In this document: in pieces, positions 15,904 through 24,072 of the stretch | Position numbering within the stretch: the first letter of the stretch is position 1 | Layout: each line of letters starts with the position of its first letter | Assembly: GCF_014649035.1 (NCBI RefSeq) | Contig: NZ_BMSG01000025.1 | Span: 51,091-115,090, forward strand | Direction of reading: 5' to 3' | Origin: Streptomyces sindenensis | Lineage (GTDB): Bacteria > Actinomycetota > Actinomycetes > Streptomycetales > Streptomycetaceae | DNA: 64,000 nucleotides | Notes under the pieces: model-generated | The model's input: only the letters and a program-made list of their open reading frames with translations | Database searches by the model: none | Told to the model about the DNA's origin: nothing | Program-made: the position numbers and the translations under genes

Positions 15904-16955
15904 TGAACGTACGCCGCCTCATACCCACCACCGCCGTCGCCGGAGCAGTCGTCCTCGGTCTGACCGCTCTCTCGGCCTGCTCCACCTCCGACGCGGCGGA
16001 CGGGGGCAACGGCGACAAGCTGAAGGTGACCGCGTCGTTCTACCCGATGCAGTTCCTGGCCGAGAAGATCGGCGGCGAGCACGTCGCCGTCACCAGCCTC
16101 ACCAAGCCGGGCGTCGAGCCGCACGACCTGGAGCTCACCCCCCGCCAGATCGGCTCCATCAGCGAGTCCGACTACGTGCTGTACCTCAAGGGCATCCAGC
16201 CCGTCGTGGACGAAGCCATCAAGCAGTCCGGTGTGAAGAACACCGTCGACGCCGCGACCCTCACCACGCTGGAGGACCACGGGTCCGAGGTCAGCGGCCA
16301 CGACCACGGCCACGAAGGCGAAGAGCACGCGGACGAGCACGGCCACGAAGGCGAAGAGGGCCACGGCCACGAGGGCGAGGAAGCCCACGAGGAGCACTCC
16401 GAGGGCGACGGCCACAACCACGGCGAGGAGGGCGGCGCCGACCCGCACATCTGGCTGGACCCGGTGAAGTACGCCGAGGTCGCCAAGGGTGTCGGCAAGT
16501 CGCTGGAGAAGGCCGACCCCGACCACGCCGCCGACTACAGGAAGAACACCGACGCCCTCGTCGCCGAGCTGGGCGAGCTGAACACGGCGTACGAGACCGG
16601 GCTGAAGAACCCCGCCACCAAGACCTTCATCACCACCCACTCCGCCTTCGGCTACCTCGCCGAGCGCTACGGGCTCACCCAGCAGGGCATCGCGGGCATC
16701 GACCCCGAGGCCGAGCCGAGCCCTGCCCGGATCCAGGAGATCCACACCATCGCGGAGAAGGAGAAGGCCACCACGGTCTTCTTCGAGACGCTCGCCAGCG
16801 ACAAAACCGCGAAGACCCTCGCGAAGGACACCGGGCTGAAGACCGCCGTCCTGGACCCGCTGGAGGGAATCACGGAGAAGTCCCGGGGCGCTGACTACAT
16901 CGAGGTCATGAAGTCCAACCTCGCCGCGCTGCAGAAGGCCCTCGGCGCGAAGTGA
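15903..16955 (+). CDS. znuA: Zinc ABC transporter substrate-binding lipoprotein
   Basis: 350 residues. The N-terminal signal ends in the lipobox LSAC. The mature cluster A-I (ZnuA) fold shows VTASFYPMQFLAEKIGG, zinc-ligand His in VEPHDLELTP, DPHIWLDP, and TTHSAFGYLAERYGL. Between ~125 and ~180 lies a His/Glu/Asp-rich flexible loop (repeats of GHEGEE), typical of zinc rather than manganese binders. Zinc captured outside the cell is passed to ZnuB/ZnuC. ATG 15903 has no ribosome site and sits at the predicted transcript start, so the mRNA may be leaderless; ATG 15894 is an alternative. First gene of znuACB-zur. Confidence 0.95.
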   Translation: MNVRRLIPTTAVAGAVVLGLTALSACSTSDAADGGNGDKLKVTASFYPMQFLAEKIGGEHVAVTSLTKPGVEPHDLELTPRQIGSISESDYVLYLKGIQPVVDEAIKQSGVKNTVDAATLTTLEDHGSEVSGHDHGHEGEEHADEHGHEGEEGHGHEGEEAHEEHSEGDGHNHGEEGGADPHIWLDPVKYAEVAKGVGKSLEKADPDHAADYRKNTDALVAELGELNTAYETGLKNPATKTFITTHSAFGYLAERYGLTQQGIAGIDPEAEPSPARIQEIHTIAEKEKATTVFFETLASDKTAKTLAKDTGLKTAVLDPLEGITEKSRGADYIEVMKSNLAALQKALGAK

Positions 16956-17000
16956 CCCGCACCACCCGCACCACTTGTGACGTTCGGATCGGAGGCGCTC

Positions 17001-17807
17001 ATGCCGGAGCGTGAGAGCACCCCCCGCGAGGCCGCCCCCCGGCCCGCCCAGGAGGCCGTCATAGCCCTGCGCGGCGCCACGGCCAGCCTCGGGGCGCGCC
17101 CCGTGCTGCGCGGGGTCGACCTGACCGTGCGCCGCGGCGAGGTCGTCGCGCTGCTCGGCGCCAACGGTTCCGGCAAGTCCACCGCCGTACGGTCGGTCAT
17201 CGGGCAGGTCCCGCTGACCGGCGGCAGCGTCGAGCTGTTCGGCACCGAGCTGCGCCGCTTCCGCCGGTGGGGCCGGATCGGGTACGTCCCGCAGCGCACC
17301 ACGGCCGCGGGCGGTGTGCCCGCCACGATCCGCGAGGTCGTCGCCTCCGGCCGGCTGTCCCGTACGGGGCTGCGGTGGCCGGGGAAGGCGGACCGGGCGG
17401 CCGTGCAGCGCGCCATCGAGCTGGTGGGCCTGGCCGACCGTGCGAAGGACTCCGTGAGCGCCCTGTCGGGCGGCCAGCACCAGCGCGTGCTGATCGCCCG
17501 CGCCCTGGCCTCCGAGCCGGATCTTCTGATCATGGACGAGCCGATGGCGGGGGTGGACCTGGCCAGCCAGGAGATCCTGGCCTCGACCCTGCGCGAGCAG
17601 GTGGCGCTCGGCACCTCCGTGCTGCTGGTGCTGCACGAGCTGGGCCCGCTGGAGCCGCTGATCGACCGGGCCGTCGTCCTGCGCGACGGCTGCGTGACGC
17701 ACGACGGGCCGCCGCCCGAGGCGCTCGGCCAGCACGCCCTGCCCGGCCACGACCACGTACACCCCCACGCGGCCGCCGAGCCCGTCCGGACGGGACTGCT
17801 GACCTGA
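17001..17807 (+). CDS. znuC: Zinc ABC transporter ATP-binding protein
   Basis: 268 residues with all ABC ATPase motifs: Walker A GANGSGKST, Q-loop GYVPQRTT, signature LSGGQHQR, Walker B LLIMDEP and switch LHELG. The C-terminus is His-rich (HALPGHDHVHPHAAAE), suggesting zinc sensing or binding. ATG 17001 follows GGAGG by 5 bases; an upstream in-frame GTG at 16977 lies before that ribosome site. The stop codon overlaps the znuB start (TGATG), so the two are translationally coupled. Confidence 0.95.
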   Translation: MPERESTPREAAPRPAQEAVIALRGATASLGARPVLRGVDLTVRRGEVVALLGANGSGKSTAVRSVIGQVPLTGGSVELFGTELRRFRRWGRIGYVPQRTTAAGGVPATIREVVASGRLSRTGLRWPGKADRAAVQRAIELVGLADRAKDSVSALSGGQHQRVLIARALASEPDLLIMDEPMAGVDLASQEILASTLREQVALGTSVLLVLHELGPLEPLIDRAVVLRDGCVTHDGPPPEALGQHALPGHDHVHPHAAAEPVRTGLLT

Positions 17808-18706
17808 TGCTCTTCGAATTCCTCAACCCTCCTTTCATGCAGCGGGCGCTCATCGCGGCCGTGCTGGTCGGCATCACCGCGCCCGCCATCGGCATCTACC
17901 TGGTGCAGCGGCGGCAGGCCCTAATGGGCGACGGCATCGGGCACATCGCGATGACCGGCGTCGGCCTCGGCTTCCTGCTCTCCACCAGCCCCGTGTGGAT
18001 GGCCACCGCCGTCGCCGTGGCCGGTGCGGTCACCATGGAGCTGATCCGCTGGTACGGACACACGCGCGGCGATCTCGCCCTGGCGATGCTCTTCTACGGG
18101 GGCATGGCGGGCGGCGTCATGCTGATCAACCTGTCCGACACCGGGTCCAACGCCAATCTGACCTCGTACCTCTTCGGCTCGCTCTCCACCGTCTCCGATT
18201 CCGACGTCATCGCCATCTCCGTGCTGGCCGCCTTCGTGGTGCTGGTCACGGTGGGGCTGCGGCGGCAGCTGTTCGCGGTCAGCCAGGACGAGGAGTTCGC
18301 CCGGGTCTGCGGACTTCCGGTGCGGGTGCTGAACCTGCTGGTCGCGGTCACGGCCGCGGTGACGGTGACCGTCGCGATGCGGGTCGTCGGGCTGCTGCTG
18401 GTCAGCGCGCTGATGGTGGTGCCGGTGGCGGCCGCCCAGCAGATCACCAAGTCGTTCAAGGTCACGTTCGTGCTCTCCGTGGTGATCGGCACGGCCGTCA
18501 CCCTCACCGGCACCGTGACCTCGTACTACCAGGACGTCCCGCCCGGCGCGACGATCGTGCTGCTGGCCATCGCGGTGTTCGTCGCGCTGACCGTGCTCGC
18601 CGCTCCGCTCGCGCGAGGGCGGGCCCGGGCGAGCGGGACGAAGGGTGCCGAGTGCACCCTGGAAGTACCGCCCGCCCGGCGTGGCGCGGACGACGTGCAC
18701 GTGTGA
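17807..18706 (+). CDS. znuB: Zinc ABC transporter permease
   Basis: 299 residues of ABC-3 family membrane protein with about eight hydrophobic segments, including ALIAAVLVGITAPAIGIYLV, LSVVIGTAVTLTGTVTSYYQ and ATIVLLAIAVFVALTVLAAP. The RRQALMGDGIGHIAMTGVGLG loop is the conserved ATPase-coupling and gate region of ZnuB/TroC proteins. ATG 17807 overlaps the znuC stop. The C-terminal cytoplasmic tail is basic and low in complexity. With ZnuA and ZnuC it completes the high-affinity zinc importer. Confidence 0.95.
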   Translation: MLFEFLNPPFMQRALIAAVLVGITAPAIGIYLVQRRQALMGDGIGHIAMTGVGLGFLLSTSPVWMATAVAVAGAVTMELIRWYGHTRGDLALAMLFYGGMAGGVMLINLSDTGSNANLTSYLFGSLSTVSDSDVIAISVLAAFVVLVTVGLRRQLFAVSQDEEFARVCGLPVRVLNLLVAVTAAVTVTVAMRVVGLLLVSALMVVPVAAAQQITKSFKVTFVLSVVIGTAVTLTGTVTSYYQDVPPGATIVLLAIAVFVALTVLAAPLARGRARASGTKGAECTLEVPPARRGADDVHV

Positions 18707-18826
18707 CCGTCCGTCCGTGCGCATGACCGTCCGTACGTGACCGGACGACGTGCGCGTGTGAGTAGGGCGCCCGGTCGGGCTGGCACAATGGCCCGACACA
18801 TGTACGGGCGACACGAGGAGGCACCT

Positions 18827-19261
18827 GTGGCCACGGCGCCGATCAGTGGCACGAACGCAGCGCCGGTACGCGGCCGGTCCACCCGGCAGCGGGCGGCGGT
18901 GGCGGCGGCGCTCGACGAGGTCGACGAGTTCCGCAGCGCCCAGGAGCTGCACGACGTCCTCAAGCACCGCGGCGACTCCGTGGGCCTCACGACGGTCTAC
19001 CGGACCCTGCAGTCCCTCGCCGACGCCGGTGAGGTCGACGTCCTGCGCACCACCGAGGGCGAGGCCGTCTACCGCCGGTGCTCGACCGGCGACCATCACC
19101 ACCACCTGGTCTGCCGGCTCTGCGGCAAGGCCGTGGAGGTCGAGGGCCCGGCCGTCGAGCAGTGGGCCGAGATGATCGCCGCCCAGCACGGCTATGTGAA
19201 CGTCGCGCACACCGTCGAGATCTTCGGCACCTGCGCGGAGTGCGCCGAGAAGAAGGCGTAA
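18827..19261 (+). CDS. zur: Zinc uptake regulator, Fur family
   Basis: 144 residues. The N-terminal winged HTH (TRQRAAVAAALDEVDEFRSA, SVGLTTVYRTLQSLADAGEV) binds DNA. The C-terminal dimerisation domain has the regulatory His cluster DHHHHLVC and two CxxC pairs (CRLCGK, CAECAEK) for structural zinc. GTG 18827 is chosen because CGAGGAGG precedes it. It represses znuACB and other zinc genes when zinc is sufficient; the sites at 15867-15903 are the likely local targets. It is 120 bases from znuB and may have its own promoter. Confidence 0.95.
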   Translation: MATAPISGTNAAPVRGRSTRQRAAVAAALDEVDEFRSAQELHDVLKHRGDSVGLTTVYRTLQSLADAGEVDVLRTTEGEAVYRRCSTGDHHHHLVCRLCGKAVEVEGPAVEQWAEMIAAQHGYVNVAHTVEIFGTCAECAEKKA

Positions 19262-19273
19262 CGGACGTAACGG

Positions 19274-19317
19274 GAGAGGGGCGGGCCCGGTGCACACGCA
19301 CCGGGCCCGCCCCTCTC
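19274..19317. terminator. Bidirectional terminator between zur and uppS
   Basis: Perfect 20-bp GC-rich stem (arms 19274-19293 and 19298-19317) with an ACAC loop, between convergent stops at 19261 and 19325. Confidence 0.9.
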
Positions 19318-19324
19318 TCCGTGC

Positions 19325-20140
19325 TCACTCGGCGGCTTCCGCCTCCTGCGCCCCGCCGAAGCGGCGGTCGCGCTGGGCGTACTCCAGGCAGGCCCGCCAC
19401 AGGTCGCGGCGGTCGAAATCCGGCCAAAGAACGTCCTGGAAGACCATCTCGGCGTAGGCGCTCTGCCAGATCAGGTAGTTCGAGGTGCGCTGCTCGCCGC
19501 TGGGGCGCACGAAGAGGTCCACGTCCGGCATGTCCGGGTAGTAGATGTACTTCTGGAAGGTCTTCTCGTTGACCTTCGACGGGTCCAGCCTCCCGGCCGC
19601 CACGTCCTGGGCGATGCGCTGCGCGGCGTCCGCGATCTCGGCGCGGCCGCCGTAGTTCACGCAGAAGTACAGCGTCATCGCGTCGTTGTCCTTCGTCTGC
19701 TCCTGGGCGACCTGGAGCTCCTGGACGACGGACTTCCACAGCTTGGGCATGCGGCCCACCCAGCGGATGCGGATGCCGAGCTCGTCCATCTCGTCGCGGC
19801 GGCGGCGGATCACGTCCCGGTTGAAGTTCATCAGGAACTTCACCTCCTCCGGGGACCGCTTCCAGTTCTCCGTGGAGAAGGCGTAGAGCGAGAGGTTCTT
19901 CACGCCCATCTCGATGCAGCCCTTGAGCACGTCCATGACGACGCCCTCACCGACCTTGTGGCCCTCGGTGCGGGGCAGCCCCCGCTCCTTCGCCCAGCGG
20001 CCGTTGCCGTCCATCACGACGGCGACGTGCTGGGGCACCAGCTCGCCGGGGATCTTCGGCGGCGTCGCGCCCGTGGGGTGCGGCTCGGGGGTCTTGTACG
20101 TGCGCCGGTTACGGCCGCCGAGGATCCCGCGTACTGCCAT
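19325..20140 (-). CDS. uppS: Isoprenyl transferase (undecaprenyl diphosphate synthase family)
   Basis: 271 residues. The diphosphate-binding motif VVMDGNGRWAKERGLPRTEG holds the catalytic Asp. LYAFSTENWKRS, VNYGGRAEI and the C-terminal DLFVRPSGEQRTSNYLIWQ are the conserved cis-prenyltransferase regions. It condenses isopentenyl diphosphate onto an allylic primer to make the cis-polyprenyl carrier used in cell-wall synthesis. Actinobacteria often have two or more paralogues, so exact chain length is uncertain. It lies 59 bases downstream of recO on the same strand and is likely cotranscribed. Confidence 0.95.
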   Translation of the reverse strand: MAVRGILGGRNRRTYKTPEPHPTGATPPKIPGELVPQHVAVVMDGNGRWAKERGLPRTEGHKVGEGVVMDVLKGCIEMGVKNLSLYAFSTENWKRSPEEVKFLMNFNRDVIRRRRDEMDELGIRIRWVGRMPKLWKSVVQELQVAQEQTKDNDAMTLYFCVNYGGRAEIADAAQRIAQDVAAGRLDPSKVNEKTFQKYIYYPDMPDVDLFVRPSGEQRTSNYLIWQSAYAEMVFQDVLWPDFDRRDLWRACLEYAQRDRRFGGAQEAEAAE

Positions 20141-20199
20141 GAGCTTCTCAGTCTCCCTGTGTCACTTCTCCACGCGCCGCGTCGTCCCGACGCACCGCG

Positions 20200-20946
20200 T
20201 CACTTCTCGACGTACCGCAGCGAGCGCAGGCCGCGCTCCAGATGCCAGTGCAGGTAGGCGGACACCAGCCCGCTCCCCTCCCTGACATGACGCGCCTCGC
20301 ACGCGTCCGCCGTCGTCCAGTCGCCGCTGAGCAGCGCGCTCAGCAGTTCGATGGCCTGTGCCGAGGGTACGACGCTGCCGGGGACCCGGCAGTCACCGCA
20401 TATGACGCCCCCCGCCGCGACGGAGAAGAACCGGTTGGGACCGGGCATTCCGCACTTGGCGCAGTCCTGGAAGCTGGGCGCGTACCCGTTGACGGCCAGC
20501 GAGCGCAGCAGGAACGCGTCCAGGATCAGATGGGGGGCGTGCTCGCCCCGGGCGAGGGTGCGCAGGCCGCCGACGAGCAGCAGGTACTGCTGGACGGCCG
20601 GTTCGCCCTCGTGGTCGGTGAACCGCTCGGCGGTCTCCAGCATCGCGGTGCCCGCGGTGTAGCGGGCGTAGTCGGCGACGATCCCGCCGCCGTACGGGGC
20701 GATCGTCTCGCTCTGGGTGCAGAGCGGCAGCCCGCGGCCGACCAGCTCGCTGCCGCGCGCGAAGAACTGCACGTCGACGTGGGAGAAGGGCTCCAGCCGG
20801 GCACCGAACTTGGACTTGGTGCGGCGCACCCCGCGGGCGACGGCGCGGACCCGGCCGTGGCCGCGGGTCAGGATCGTGATGATCCGGTCGGCCTCGCCCA
20901 GTTTCTGCGTACGCAGCACGATGCCGTCGTCCCGGAACAAGCTCAT
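20200..20946 (-). CDS. recO: DNA repair protein RecO
   Basis: 248 residues: N-terminal OB-fold (LFRDDGIVLRTQKLGEADRI, ITILTRGHGRVRAVARGVRR), helical core, and a four-Cys zinc motif CAKCGMPG ... CGDCRV. RecO with RecR loads RecA onto SSB-coated single-stranded DNA. ATG 20946 starts the canonical MSLFRDDG; an earlier in-frame start at 20964 adds six residues. Coupling with uppS is the common actinobacterial order. Confidence 0.95.
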   Translation of the reverse strand: MSLFRDDGIVLRTQKLGEADRIITILTRGHGRVRAVARGVRRTKSKFGARLEPFSHVDVQFFARGSELVGRGLPLCTQSETIAPYGGGIVADYARYTAGTAMLETAERFTDHEGEPAVQQYLLLVGGLRTLARGEHAPHLILDAFLLRSLAVNGYAPSFQDCAKCGMPGPNRFFSVAAGGVICGDCRVPGSVVPSAQAIELLSALLSGDWTTADACEARHVREGSGLVSAYLHWHLERGLRSLRYVEK

Positions 20947-21028
20947 GGCCCCATTGTCGCCCACGGAGGACGGCCCGCGGGGGCCCTGGGGGCTTCTTCA
21001 CGAACGCACGAGGGCATGACGAGCGCAT

Positions 21029-21068
21029 GAGGGCTTGAGGGCTTGAGCGCTTGAGGGCTTGAGGGCTT
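21029..21068. repeat. Five tandem 8-bp units (GAGGGCTT)
   Basis: Units at 21029, 21037, 21045 (one change: GAGCGCTT), 21053 and 21061, with degenerate copies on both sides. It lies between recO and the TerB-like gene, in non-coding DNA. Confidence 0.85.
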
Positions 21069-21127
21069 GACGAGCGCGCGAGGGCTTACGGGCGGCGGTC
21101 CGGGACCCCGCGAACGCCCGCGCGGCT

Positions 21128-21832
21128 CTACGACGGCGTACGGGCCGCCTCGGCCAGCAGCCGGGCGGTCTCCTCGGCCGGGATGCCGAGGGCGCTGCCG
21201 ACCGTCGTCAGGACCTGGCGCTCGGCGGCGCAGTAGGGACCGTCGGCCAGGGCGATCCGGGCGCCCTGGAGGAGGACGGACTCGCGGCCGGCGCCGGCCA
21301 GGTGCGGGGAGAGCGGGGCCAGCACCTCGTGCAGCTCGATGGCGAGGGTGGGGCCGCAGGCCTCGGCGGCCGGGTCGGTGCCGGAGCCGCGGCCGGTGTC
21401 GGCGGCGAGCACCTCGACGACGGTGAACAGCTGCTCCTGGGTGCAGTCGTCGAGCCCGGCGTCGCGCACCGTGGCGACGGCGGCCTCCAGGACCGTGCGG
21501 GAGGTGGTGCCCCCGGCGGCGAGGACGGCCAGGGTGACGGTGTGGACGGCCTCGCGGAGCATCGCGGAGAACCGGGTCGTGGTGGGGTGGTCCAGCGCCT
21601 CGGGGGCGTGGTGGGCCAGGCAGGCGGCGCACTCGACGACGGGCTCGGCCTCGCCCCGGCCGACCAGCGGGACGCCGAGGACAGTGAGCCGGCGGCGGCC
21701 GGTGAGCCGGCGGTAGTTGCGGTCTCCCCCGCAGCAGGGGCAGAAGAAGACGCCGTCGCCGACGGCGTCCCACACCGTGCGAACGCCGCAGAGGACCGGC
21801 CTCAGAGCGCGTTGTCCTTTGGCTGATCGCAC
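21128..21832 (-). CDS. TerB-family tellurite resistance-like protein
   Basis: 234 residues. The N-terminal half is zinc-ribbon-like (FFCPCCGGDRNYRRLTGRRR, VVECAACLAHH). The C-terminal half is all-helical with TerB features (REAVHTVTLAVLAAGG, LLQGARIALADGPYCAAERQ, VLTTVGSALGIP). TerB-like proteins are linked to metal or membrane stress, though this group is not proven to give tellurite resistance. GTG 21832 is preferred because GGAGG lies 8 bases upstream; an extension to 21892 is open but reads poorly. Monocistronic by position. Confidence 0.8.
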   Translation of the reverse strand: MRSAKGQRALRPVLCGVRTVWDAVGDGVFFCPCCGGDRNYRRLTGRRRLTVLGVPLVGRGEAEPVVECAACLAHHAPEALDHPTTTRFSAMLREAVHTVTLAVLAAGGTTSRTVLEAAVATVRDAGLDDCTQEQLFTVVEVLAADTGRGSGTDPAAEACGPTLAIELHEVLAPLSPHLAGAGRESVLLQGARIALADGPYCAAERQVLTTVGSALGIPAEETARLLAEAARTPS

Positions 21833-21941
21833 GTCGCACACCTCCGTAACGCTCCGGCAACACTGCCGTGTGTTGGACGTGATGTTAGCCACATTCGCGA
21901 GGAGGCGTCAGCCTCTTGGACGTCACAACCCTCGGATATGG

Positions 21942-21980
21942 CCGAACCCCGACCTCCCGGAGCGGGCGGTCGGGGTTCGG
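21942..21980 (-). terminator. leuA terminator
   Basis: 13-bp perfect stem CCGAACCCCGACC / GGTCGGGGTTCGG, with a second CCCG/CGGG pairing inside the loop, 17 bases past the leuA stop. Confidence 0.85.
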
Positions 21981-21997
21981 GTCGGGCCCGTTCGGCG

Positions 21998-23782
21998 TCA
22001 GCGGGTCGCGCGGTTGACGGCGGAGACGACCGCCTTCAGGGAGGCGCGGGTGGTGTTGGCGTCGATGCCGATGCCCCACAGGACCTTGCCGTCGATCGCG
22101 CACTCGATGTACGAGGCGGCCTGGGCGCTGGCTCCCTCGCTCATCGTGTGCTCGGTGTAGTCCAGCAGCCGGGCGTCGATGCCGATGGTCTGCAGCGCTT
22201 CGAAGAACGCGGAGATCGGGCCGTTGCCGGAACCGGTCAGGACGGTGTCGGCTCCGTCCACGACGGCCTCGACGGTCAGGGTGTCGGTGCCGTCGGTGTC
22301 GGAGGTGGTCTGGCCGGAGCGCAGCTGGATGCGGCCCCAACGCGCTCCCGCGTTCTCCGCGTTCGGCAGGTACTCGTCCTGGAAGGTGGACCAGATCTGC
22401 GTCGGGGTGACCTCGCCGCCCTCGGCGTCGGTCTTGGCCTGAATGATCCGGGAGAACTCGATCTGCATCCGGCGCGGCAGGTCCAGCTTGTGGTCGTTCT
22501 TCAGGACGTAGGCGATACCGCCCTTGCCGGACTGCGAGTTGACCCGGATGACGGCCTCGTAGGAGCGGCCGACGTCCTTCGGGTCGATCGGCAGGTACGG
22601 CACGGCCCACTCGATGTCGTCCACTGTCCTGCCCTGGGCCGCCGCGTCCTTCTCCATCGCGTCGAAGCCCTTCTTGATGGCGTCCTGGTGGGAGCCGGAG
22701 AAGGCGGTGTAGACCAGATCGCCCGCGTAGGGGTGGCGCGGGTGGATCTCCATCTGGTTGCAGTACTCGCTGGTGCGGCGGATCTCGTCGATCTGCGAGA
22801 AGTCGATCTGCGGGTCGACGCCCTGGGAGAACAGGTTCATGCCCAGGGTGACCAGGTCGACGTTGCCGGTGCGCTCGCCCTGGCCGAACAGGCAGCCCTC
22901 GATGCGGTCGGCGCCGGCCATGATGGCCAGCTCGGCGGCGGCGACGGCGGTGCCCCGGTCGTTGTGCGGGTGGACCGACAGGCAGACGTGCTCGCGGCGG
23001 GTCAGGTTGCGGGACATCCACTCGAAGCGGTCCGCGTGGGTGGAGGGCGTGGAACGCTCCACGGTGGCGGGCAGGTTGAGGATGATCTCGCGGCCCTCCT
23101 CCGGCTGCCACACGTCGCAGACGGCCTCGCAGACCTCCAGGGCGAAGTCCAGTTCGGTGTCGGTGAAGATCTCCGGGCTGTACTGGTAGCCGAAGATCGT
23201 CTCCGGGCCCAGGATCTTCTCGGCGTACTCCATGACCAGCCGGGTGCCGTCCACCGCGATCTGCTTGACCTCCTCGCGCGAGCCGCGGAAGACGACGCGG
23301 CGGAAGGTCGGGGCGGTGGCGTTGTACAGGTGGACGGTGGCCCGGTGGGCGCCGACCAGGGACTCCACGGTGCGCTCGATCAGCTCCTCGCGGGCCTGCG
23401 TCAGGACGGAGATCGTCACGTCCTCGGGGATCGCGCCCTCTTCGATGATGGAGCGTACGAACGCGAAGTCGGTCTCGCCGGAGGACGGGAAGCCGACCTC
23501 GATCTCCTTGTAGCCCATCTTCACCAGCAGGTCGAACATCTCGCGCTTGCGGGCCGGGGACATCGGGTCGATCAGGGCCTGGTTGCCGTCGCGCAGGTCG
23601 GTGGACAGCCAGCGGGGGGCCACGGTGATGCGGTTGTCGGGCCAGGTGCGGTCGGGGATGTCGACGGCCTCGTAGCGACCGTACTTGTGGACCGGCATCC
23701 CGGAGGGCTTCTGCAGCTGCGTCGCGTTGGTGATCGGGGTGGGGCGGCCGACAGAATTACCGGCGGGATTCACGGTGGTCAT
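21998..23782 (-). CDS. leuA: 2-isopropylmalate synthase
   Basis: 594 residues, the length of the actinobacterial type. It condenses acetyl-CoA with 2-ketoisovalerate, the first committed step of leucine synthesis. The catalytic barrel has STDLRDGNQALIDPM, HLYNATAPTFRRVVF and the metal site LSVHPHNDRGTAVAAAEL. The C-terminal allosteric domain (from ~450; VEAVVDGADTVLTGSGNGPI) binds leucine for feedback inhibition. ATG 23782. A short leucine-rich leader ORF lies 84 bases upstream, indicating transcript-level control in addition to feedback. Confidence 0.97.
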   Translation of the reverse strand: MTTVNPAGNSVGRPTPITNATQLQKPSGMPVHKYGRYEAVDIPDRTWPDNRITVAPRWLSTDLRDGNQALIDPMSPARKREMFDLLVKMGYKEIEVGFPSSGETDFAFVRSIIEEGAIPEDVTISVLTQAREELIERTVESLVGAHRATVHLYNATAPTFRRVVFRGSREEVKQIAVDGTRLVMEYAEKILGPETIFGYQYSPEIFTDTELDFALEVCEAVCDVWQPEEGREIILNLPATVERSTPSTHADRFEWMSRNLTRREHVCLSVHPHNDRGTAVAAAELAIMAGADRIEGCLFGQGERTGNVDLVTLGMNLFSQGVDPQIDFSQIDEIRRTSEYCNQMEIHPRHPYAGDLVYTAFSGSHQDAIKKGFDAMEKDAAAQGRTVDDIEWAVPYLPIDPKDVGRSYEAVIRVNSQSGKGGIAYVLKNDHKLDLPRRMQIEFSRIIQAKTDAEGGEVTPTQIWSTFQDEYLPNAENAGARWGRIQLRSGQTTSDTDGTDTLTVEAVVDGADTVLTGSGNGPISAFFEALQTIGIDARLLDYTEHTMSEGASAQAASYIECAIDGKVLWGIGIDANTTRASLKAVVSAVNRATR

Positions 23783-23866
23783 GGCGTAGGGCTCCTCGGT
23801 CCAGCGGGGATCGGCCGACTGTGTCGCTGCAGCACCAGACTCCGCGGGGAGGGGGTCGGCCTACGA

Positions 23867-23914
23867 CTACAGGCCCTCGCCGCGGCAGCTAAGAAGAAGC
23901 AGCCCGAAACGCAT
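23867..23914 (-). CDS. leuL: leuA leader peptide (attenuation)
   Basis: A 15-residue ORF upstream of leuA: MRFGLLLLSCRGEGL. It contains four consecutive leucine codons (one CTG and three of the rarer CTT), the hallmark of ribosome-mediated attenuation sensing charged tRNA-Leu. It is followed by ~84 bases of GC-rich leader before leuA. Leader-peptide control of leuA has been described in Streptomyces, so this is probably the local copy. The ORF and codons are seen directly; alternative RNA folds were not computed. Confidence 0.8.
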   Translation of the reverse strand: MRFGLLLLSCRGEGL

Positions 23915-24072
23915 GATGCGACGAGCGTAACCGAGTGTGGCCCGTGGTGTCGGTCCGTATCAGTATGCGGGACCGGGCATCGATGACGGGTAAACAGTGA
24001 CTCATCACTCCATTTCATCAATCACCGTCGCAACCAGTGACAGTACGGTGACGGAGTGCCACAGTCGTATGC

